NCBI RefSeq assembly: GCF_004634385.1
Contig: NZ_CP037895.1
Location: forward strand, 2,827,245 to 2,891,244
Direction of reading: 5' to 3'
Source: Thermaerobacter sp. FW80
GTDB lineage: Bacteria; Bacillota; Sulfobacillia; Thermaerobacterales; Thermaerobacteraceae
Length of the DNA stretch: 64,000 nucleotides
Below, piece after piece: positions 59,359 to 64,000 of this stretch; the first letter of the stretch is position 1; each line of letters starts with the position of its first letter. The position numbers and the translations under genes were made by a program. The notes beneath the pieces are model-generated. The model made no database searches. It had not been told where the DNA came from and was given only the letters and a program-made list of their open reading frames with translations.

Positions 59359-59400
59359 GTTCCTCAAAACATAGGCATTGATTGCATCCGCCTATGACGC
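59359..59400 (-). ncRNA. Right end of the element with hairpin; predicted 3' part of omega RNA
   Basis: CATAGGC (59370-59376) and GCCTATG (59390-59396) form a 7-bp hairpin over the tnpB stop, followed leftward by TTTTGAGGAAC and the border. In TnpB systems the guide RNA scaffold overlaps the 3' end of tnpB and runs through the right end into flanking DNA. Here the guide would read GGTCGAGCTTCCCAGCGCC of the MFS gene. The RNA itself is predicted, not shown. Confidence 0.5.
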
Positions 59401-61002
59401 CGGGCGAACGGTGCTCCCGACGATTCGCGCCGGGGGATCGCACCCCGGACCCCAAGCCAGACCATCGCACCCGGGGCCGTGGGGCCTTGAGGCCGCCGGT
59501 GCCCGGGTGGATCGGGGTTCCCCCCGACCTGGGGCGTCCTCGGAGGACCGCTGATAGAGCCGGTGCGCCCGCTGGCCGCGCACCGACGGGGCGATGCGCC
59601 GCCAATCGCTCCAGACGTGCCGCCCTCGATTCCTCGCGGGTAGAGGGCGGGCGGTTCCGGAGCGCAAGCGCTCGCCCAAACCCAGGCCCCGGCGGGCGAT
59701 CGCCACCGCCGCGGCCGCGTAGGGCGACAGCCCGTACCGGGCCATGAACTTGACCTTGCCGATCACGCTGGTGAAGGCCGGGTTGACGCGGAGCACCTCC
59801 ACGCCTTCCCGGGCGGCCCGGGCCATGAGCAGGGCGGAAAATTTGCCGTAAGCAAACGCGGACAACTTCCGGGCGTATCGCTTGTCCTTTTCTCGAAGAC
59901 GGGTCTTCTTCTCCCGGAAGTCCAGGTGCTCCACCACGATGGGCTTGCCGGCGCCCTTGGCCCATGCCACCAGGTCCGCCACCGCATCGCCCAGGATGGC
60001 CTTCACCTGCTCCCGGCGCTTGCCTTGGAGCGGAAGTCGGATGTCGCGCGCCGCCACCGGGTTGCCGAAGCGGTCGACCTCCGCCACGGCCAGCCGGTCG
60101 GGGTTCAGATCGGCGCCAAGGGCGCCCGCCCTCCGCGATGTCGTGATCGGGGCCGCGGGCCGTTCGGTGGTGGCGAAGACGTACCAGGCGCCGTTCTTCC
60201 GGACAAAGCGGTAGGAAATCGCTTGCCCGGACGCGAGGGCCGCCAGGATGACATCCTGCCCATAGGGGAAACGGACGCCCTGCAGCCAAACATGCCGCCC
60301 GAAGCGGCCGGCCAGGGCGTTGGGCAACCGAAGGCGTAAGCGGTCGCCCAAGAGCGAACACGTCTGGTTGCCGCTCCTCTCGTCTTTGGAGCCGAGGCAG
60401 AAGAAGCTTTGGCTGCGGGCATCGCGCCATGCCTTGCGCCATGCGTCGTGGGAAGCGAACCCATTCGCCTCCAGGTGGAACTGCCGGTGGAACAAACGCC
60501 GCGAGCCAAAGCAAATCGGCGGCGATCCCGTCCGCGCTTCCGCCGCTTCCAGGCGGGCGCGCAGCATCGCCAGCCGCCGCTTCTTCTGGTGCAGCCGAAA
60601 CCGGACCCGGCGCCGGCGCGCCGCCCGCTCTTGGGGGGCAAGGGTCGCCCAGCGCCCCTTGCCCGAGGCCAAGGCTTTCGCCTGCTTGTGGAGCTTGGCG
60701 ATCGCTCGTTCGGTGGATTGGATCTGCCCGCGCAGATGCGCCAGATGGTGCCGATGGGCTTCTTCCGCCGCCTTCACCTTGGCCTTCAGTTCGGTGGCCA
60801 GCGCGTTGAAGTAGCGGGCTGTGATGCCGTCGCGGGCAATGGACTCCCGCTTGCACTCGACAAGGGGACGCTTCCGCACGTAGAGATCGACGAACAACCG
60901 GCGCAGCAGGCGACCGTACAGGGCGGCGAGGGCGTCCAGGGCCGGGTAAACCGACCGGTCATGGATCTTCGTCTGGAAGGTCGCCTGCATCGGCCCGATC
61001 AT
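59392..61002 (-). CDS. tnpB: TnpB-like RNA-guided nuclease, zinc-ribbon-less variant
   Basis: 536 residues. Residues 1-280 hold the RNA-binding/REC and wedge parts with long basic helices (QKKRRLAMLRARLEAAE). RuvC-I is GADLNPDRLAVAEVD with Asp298; RuvC-II is VVEHLDF with Glu358. Where TnpB normally has a four-Cys zinc ribbon and then DRDVNAA, this protein reads VNPAFTSVIGKVKFMARYGLSPYAAAAVAIARRGLG: no cysteines, and Tyr428 stands where the third acid should be. The last 80 residues are Arg/Pro-rich, probably because the gene overlaps its guide RNA. Start ATG 61002 or 60990. It may be inactive, or use a shifted catalytic residue. Confidence 0.85.
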   Translation of the reverse strand: MIGPMQATFQTKIHDRSVYPALDALAALYGRLLRRLFVDLYVRKRPLVECKRESIARDGITARYFNALATELKAKVKAAEEAHRHHLAHLRGQIQSTERAIAKLHKQAKALASGKGRWATLAPQERAARRRRVRFRLHQKKRRLAMLRARLEAAEARTGSPPICFGSRRLFHRQFHLEANGFASHDAWRKAWRDARSQSFFCLGSKDERSGNQTCSLLGDRLRLRLPNALAGRFGRHVWLQGVRFPYGQDVILAALASGQAISYRFVRKNGAWYVFATTERPAAPITTSRRAGALGADLNPDRLAVAEVDRFGNPVAARDIRLPLQGKRREQVKAILGDAVADLVAWAKGAGKPIVVEHLDFREKKTRLREKDKRYARKLSAFAYGKFSALLMARAAREGVEVLRVNPAFTSVIGKVKFMARYGLSPYAAAAVAIARRGLGLGERLRSGTARPLPARNRGRHVWSDWRRIAPSVRGQRAHRLYQRSSEDAPGRGEPRSTRAPAASRPHGPGCDGLAWGPGCDPPARIVGSTVRPAS

Positions 61003-61116
61003 CCTCCTCTTTCCAGGATAGCAAACGTATGTTCCGTCTGCAAGCCAAATAGGGGGGACGGGTCGGAAGTGGGGGGAACCGTTATGCGAAAGGTTCGCCT
61101 CCGGCTGATAACAGAT

Positions 61117-61142
61117 GATGATGGAATGGGATGATGGAATGG
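61117..61142. repeat. Two perfect 13-bp tandem repeats at the element's left end
   Basis: GATGATGGAATGG at 61117-61129 and 61130-61142, 13 bases inside the border. Also GGTTCG near the border and CGAACC at 61091-61096 on the leftward strand form a wider inverted repeat. Likely transposase-binding or end-recognition sequence. Confidence 0.65.
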
Positions 61143-61158
61143 TAAGCAGCTACGAACC

Positions 61159-62562
61159 CTCTACCCGGCGGGGATGGCCGCCGTCCGCGACGCCTTCACC
61201 GGCCGGACGGGGCAGGCCCTGGGCATCCTGGCGGTGTTCGCCTCCACCTCGGCCGCCCTGGGGCCCTCCCTGGGCGGGTTCCTGGTGCAGGCGGGCGGTT
61301 GGCAGGCGCTGTTCTACGTGAACTTCGTCCCCGTGGCGCTGAGCGCGGGACTGGCGCTGCGGGCCTTCCCGGCCGATGCCGGGGCGGCCGGTTCGTCCGG
61401 CGCGGCATCGCCTCGACCAGCACGGGTGGGTTCGTCCGGGGCCGGGGCGGCGTCGCCTCGGCCGGCGCGGGTGGGTTCGCCCGGGGCCGGGGCGGCGTCG
61501 CCTCGGCCGGCGCGGGCCCGTTCGTCCGGGGCAGTGCCGTCTGGGCCGGCGCGGGTGGGCCCGTCCGCCGCGTCCGCGAGCCCCGGGCGGTCGGCACTGG
61601 TCGACGGTCCCAGCGGGTCCTCGCCATCCGCGGGCCCGGGGCGGGGCCAGCGATCTGCGGCTCCGATGGAGCGGGCCGGAGGCCTGGGGGAGCTCGGCCG
61701 GCGGCTCGACGGGCTCGGCGTGGTCCTCTTCGCCGGAACCGTCACCTTCGGGCTGGCGGCCCTCCTCTCCCTGTCGGAACCGCAGCCGGCCTGGTGGGCG
61801 ATGGCGGTGGCCGTCGGCCTGGGCGTGGCCCTGGCCCGGTGGGAGGGCCGGGTCCGCGCCGCCGGCCGGGAGCCGTTCCTGGATCTGGGGCTGCTACGGC
61901 GGGACCGCGCCCGCACCGCCGTCTACGGCGCCTGGATCCTCTCGAACCTGGCCTTCTACACGGTGTTCTTCGGGATGCCGGCCTACTTTGAAGAGGTGCG
62001 CCACCTGGATCCCCGCACCAGCGGGCTCATGATGCTCTCGGTCGCCGGCTTCAGCAGCGTGGCGTCGCCGCTGGTGGGGCGGTGGGTCGACCGGGTGGGA
62101 CACCGGCCGGCCCTCTGGGCTGCCGGGCTCTCGTTGTCGACCGGCGCCTTGGCCCTGCTGGCCGTCGGTCCCCAGGCGCCCCTCGCCCTGCTCTTCGTCG
62201 TGCTGGCGTTCCTCGGCGCCAGCAACGGGGTGAACAATCTGGCGCTGCAGACCGCGCTGTACCGGTTCGTCCCGCGGGAGGAGACGGGGGCCGCCTCCGG
62301 CCTGTACATGACCTGTCGGTACATCGGCAGCATCCTCTCCAGCAGCCTGCTGGGGCTCATCCTGGCGGGGCCCCTGGACGGCCGCATGTTGCGCGAGCTG
62401 GCGCTCGGGCTACTGGTTCCGGCGGTGGGCCTGCTGGCGCTCATCCGGTGGATCCCGGCCTCCGGGGCCGGTCGCATAACTGGATCGCCGATCCCCGGTC
62501 CATCGGCATCCAGCGGGGTCCCGGCCTCCCGGGCCGGTCGCATACCCGCTCGCCGCCGGTGA
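61159..62562 (+). pseudogene. MFS exporter, C-terminal fragment (interrupted)
   Basis: Continuation of the exporter: LYPAGMAAVRDAF and TGRTGQALGILAVFASTSAALGPSLGGFL (motif C-like Gly/Pro helix), then about nine more helices, ending with a Gly/Ala/Ser tail. A low-complexity cytosolic loop of about 100 residues contains a 15-residue repeat (GSSGAGAASPRPARV). An ATG at 61174 could start a fragment, but it lacks the first helices. If the element is lost the full protein would be 588 to 734 residues depending on start. Confidence 0.9.
61391..61557. repeat. 45-bp minisatellite in the MFS loop
   Basis: Units start with GGTTCGTCCGG and end GGCGCGGGTG at 61391, 61429, 61474 and 61519; the middle two are 45 bases and almost identical, the outer two 38-39. 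All lengths keep the frame or nearly so. Each unit begins with the rc of the dispersed GGACGAACC word. Confidence 0.8.
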
Positions 62563-62595
62563 CACCTTAGACACCGGTGAAGGGAGGAATCGCCG

Positions 62596-62868
62596 GTGCC
62601 GGAATTCAGCGAGGTCTTCCGCCAGCAACTGACCGTGTTGGCCGACAAGGTCCGGACCATGGAGAACCTGGGCATGTCCAACGAGGGCATCACGGGCGTG
62701 GTCACCGAGGTCGGCGACTGGCTGGCGAAGGAGGCCGAGCCGCGCAGCGCCGAGCAGCGGCTGCTCAAGGAGATGTGGAAGCACGCCTCCAACCAGGAGC
62801 AGGCGCAGATCGCCTCGGCCCTGATCAAGCTGGCCGACCGCACCGTGGGACGCGGCGTGGTCAAGTGA
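62596..62868 (+). CDS. DUF3243 family protein
   Basis: 90-residue all-helical protein: FRQQLTVLADKVRTMENLGMSNEGITGVVTEVGDWLAKEAEPRSAEQRLLKEMWKHAS and QAQIASALIKLADR match the family's G-M-xxE...GDYLAK...EQRLLKELW pattern. GTG start with AAGGGAGGAA upstream. Widely conserved in Bacillota; function unknown. It stands alone, 33 bases after the MFS fragment and before a strong hairpin. Confidence 0.85.
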   Translation: MPEFSEVFRQQLTVLADKVRTMENLGMSNEGITGVVTEVGDWLAKEAEPRSAEQRLLKEMWKHASNQEQAQIASALIKLADRTVGRGVVK

Positions 62869-62890
62869 TCCGAGGCGGGGAGCCGCTTCG

Positions 62891-62927
62891 CGCCGGGCCG
62901 GCGGTCGGAGCGATCGCCGGCCCGGCG
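62891..62927 (+). terminator. 13-bp perfect hairpin after the DUF3243 gene
   Basis: Arms 62891-62903 and 62915-62927 are exact complements with an 11-base loop, 22 bases past the stop. No T-tract. The remainder of 62928-63161 shows nothing recognisable. Confidence 0.55.
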
Positions 62928-63161
62928 CTCGTTCGGCCCGAGCGACCGGCCGCTGGCAGATCCCGACCGGCGGGCGCCCCCGTCGCCCGGGGGCCCCGTC
63001 GCGCCTTCCGCCCGGCGGTGCCGTGGCCGGCGCCACCCCACCGGCGCGAAACCGGCCCGACGCCCGTGTCCCCGACCGCCCGCCGACCGCCGGCCGCGGG
63101 CCTGTGGACAGGACCGGCACCCGCAGGTCCGCACCGGTCTTGCGCCCGTTCCTCCCGAAAG

Positions 63162-63192
63162 TTGACGCCGCTGGCAAGCGCAGTGCTATACT
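63162..63192 (+). promoter_or_regulatory. Promoter of isocitrate dehydrogenase
   Basis: TTGACG (63162-63167) and TATACT (63187-63192) with a 19-base spacer; TGC before TATACT makes an extended -10 that can offset the long spacing. 37 bases before the ATG; GAGGAAG is the ribosome site. Confidence 0.7.
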
Positions 63193-63229
63193 CGCGTCGA
63201 GGGGCGCGCGAGCCCCTGGGGAGGAAGAT

Positions 63230-64000
63230 ATGCCACTCGTAACCACCGAGAGCGGGAAGAAGCTCTTCGTCACGGAAGACGGCCGCAAGCTCGTCACCGT
63301 CATTCCCGGCGACGGCATCGGCCCGGAGTGTATCGACGCGACATTAAAGATTCTGGAGGCAGCCAAGGCCCCCCTGGTCTTCGAGATCCGTGAAGCGGGG
63401 GCCAGTGTATTTAAGAAGGGCCTCGCCTCCGGCGTGCCGCCGGAGACCATCGAGTCCATCCGCAAGTCGCGGATCGTCCTCAAGGGGCCGCTGGAGACGC
63501 CTGTCGGCTACGGTGAGAAGAGCGCCAACGTCACCCTGCGCAAGCTCTTCGAGACGTACGCCAACGTGCGGCCGGTGCGGGAGCTGCCCAACGTGCCCAC
63601 CCCCTATTCGGGCCGGGGCATCGACCTGGTGGTCGTCCGCGAGAACGTGGAGGACCTCTACGCCGGCATCGAGCACCAGCAGACGCCGGGCGTCGCCCAG
63701 ACCCTGAAGCTGATCTCCGACAAGGGATCGGAGAAGATCGTCCGCTTCGCCTTCGAGCTGGCCCGGGCCGAGGGGCGCAAGCGGGTCCACTGCGCCACCA
63801 AGTCCAACATCATGAAGCTCAGCGAGGGGACCCTGAAGCGGGTCTTCGAGCGTGTGGCGCAGGAGTACCCCGACATCGAGGCCCAGCACATCATCGTCGA
63901 CAACGCCGCCCACCAGCTGGTGAAGCGCCCCGAGCAGTTCGACGTCCTCGTCACCACGAACATGAACGGGGACATCCTCTCCGACCTCGCCTCGGGCCTG
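63230..64000 (+). CDS. icd: Isocitrate dehydrogenase, Thermus-like (partial)
   Basis: Cut by the window end after 257 codons; full enzymes of this type run to about 340-500 residues. Oxidatively decarboxylates isocitrate. Landmarks: TVIPGDGIGPECIDATLKILEAAKAPL, the substrate loop GYGEKSANVTLRKLFETYANVRPV, VVRENVEDLYAGIEHQQTPGVAQTLKLIS and HIIVDNAAHQLVKRPEQFDVLVTTNMNGDILSDLASGL. From memory this is strikingly close along its length to the Thermus thermophilus enzyme, which uses NADP+. Coenzyme choice is set further downstream and is not visible. Confidence 0.93.
   Translation, partial: MPLVTTESGKKLFVTEDGRKLVTVIPGDGIGPECIDATLKILEAAKAPLVFEIREAGASVFKKGLASGVPPETIESIRKSRIVLKGPLETPVGYGEKSANVTLRKLFETYANVRPVRELPNVPTPYSGRGIDLVVVRENVEDLYAGIEHQQTPGVAQTLKLISDKGSEKIVRFAFELARAEGRKRVHCATKSNIMKLSEGTLKRVFERVAQEYPDIEAQHIIVDNAAHQLVKRPEQFDVLVTTNMNGDILSDLASGL

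Larger units (their letters stand above)
59359..61155 (-). mobile_element. TnpB-only insertion element (IS605/IS607 type)
   Basis: About 1.8 kb between the two MFS halves, with ACC at both edges (59356-59358 and 61156-61158); removing one copy rebuilds SSTLYPAG exactly and in frame. The spacing, 1800 bases, is a multiple of three. Only tnpB is inside; no tnpA. In the leftward sense the borders are TAGAG|GGT at the left end and GAAC|GGT at the right end, so GG is at both junctions, as IS607 elements do. IS605-type insertion without duplication is the alternative. Confidence 0.85.

Noticed and set aside
59078-60856. 592-residue leftward frame over the TnpB element
   Set aside because: Out of frame with tnpB and made of Arg/Pro/Gly with no motif; the tnpB frame has RuvC motifs.

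Overview
The window is very G+C-rich (roughly 70-75%). It encodes Gram-positive-type lineage markers: DUF1657 and DUF421 spore-associated families, DUF3243, DUF2203, a GlpP antiterminator and a Pst/PhoR phosphate regulon. Alanine/glycine/proline-rich linkers are inserted between ordinary domains. This fits a thermophilic, high-G+C member of the Bacillota such as Thermaerobacter. That placement is inference from gene content and composition, not from a search.

Layout. 0-5 kb: bifunctional APS kinase/ATP sulfurylase, nicotinamidase, a PhoB/OmpR-type response regulator and a peroxiredoxin. 4.9-12.5 kb: a glycerol regulon read leftward (glpP, glpF, dhaK, dhaL, dhaM, glpK, glpD). Its glpK has one in-frame amber codon, and hairpins precede glpF and glpD where GlpP would act. 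12.6-20.4 kb: arsC, phoU, pstB, pstA, pstC, pstS and phoR, with a possible Pho box before pstS. 20.5-26.2 kb: cupredoxin lipoprotein, DUF190, crcB, a yybP-ykoY (manganese) riboswitch with terminator before terC, fumC, and a tail-anchored coiled-coil protein. 26.2-29.6 kb: beta-lactamase-like lipoprotein and the DUF4363/DUF1657/DUF421 membrane cluster. 29.6-33.4 kb: dCMP deaminase, DUF2203, a metallo-hydrolase, lipB and lipA. 33.8-35.0 kb: a Gln/Gly/Ala/Tyr-rich low-complexity protein. 35.5-39.4 kb: DUF1805, an FMN riboswitch with ribU, and an MFS transporter. 39.7-45.7 kb: a pyruvate dehydrogenase operon (E1alpha, E1beta, E2, E3) that would use the lipoylation made by LipA/LipB. 45.8-55.8 kb: a three-gene helicase/DNA methyltransferase/ATPase cassette that looks like an anti-phage system. 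56.0-62.6 kb: MarR regulator, ABC exporter, and an MFS exporter split by a TnpB-only insertion element. 62.6-64 kb: DUF3243 and a Thermus-like isocitrate dehydrogenase cut by the window end.

The strongest candidates for something new are: (i) the helicase/methylase/ATPase cassette, whose ATPase carries an N-terminal HEPN-like segment with an RX4H motif; (ii) a TnpB with no zinc ribbon and no recognisable third RuvC acid, inserted so that the host frame is preserved; (iii) the SYGQ-like low-complexity protein with four copies of a 24-residue module; and (iv) a dispersed 12-bp word, GGACGAACCGGC, found nine times on both strands, mostly in linkers, tails and leaders.
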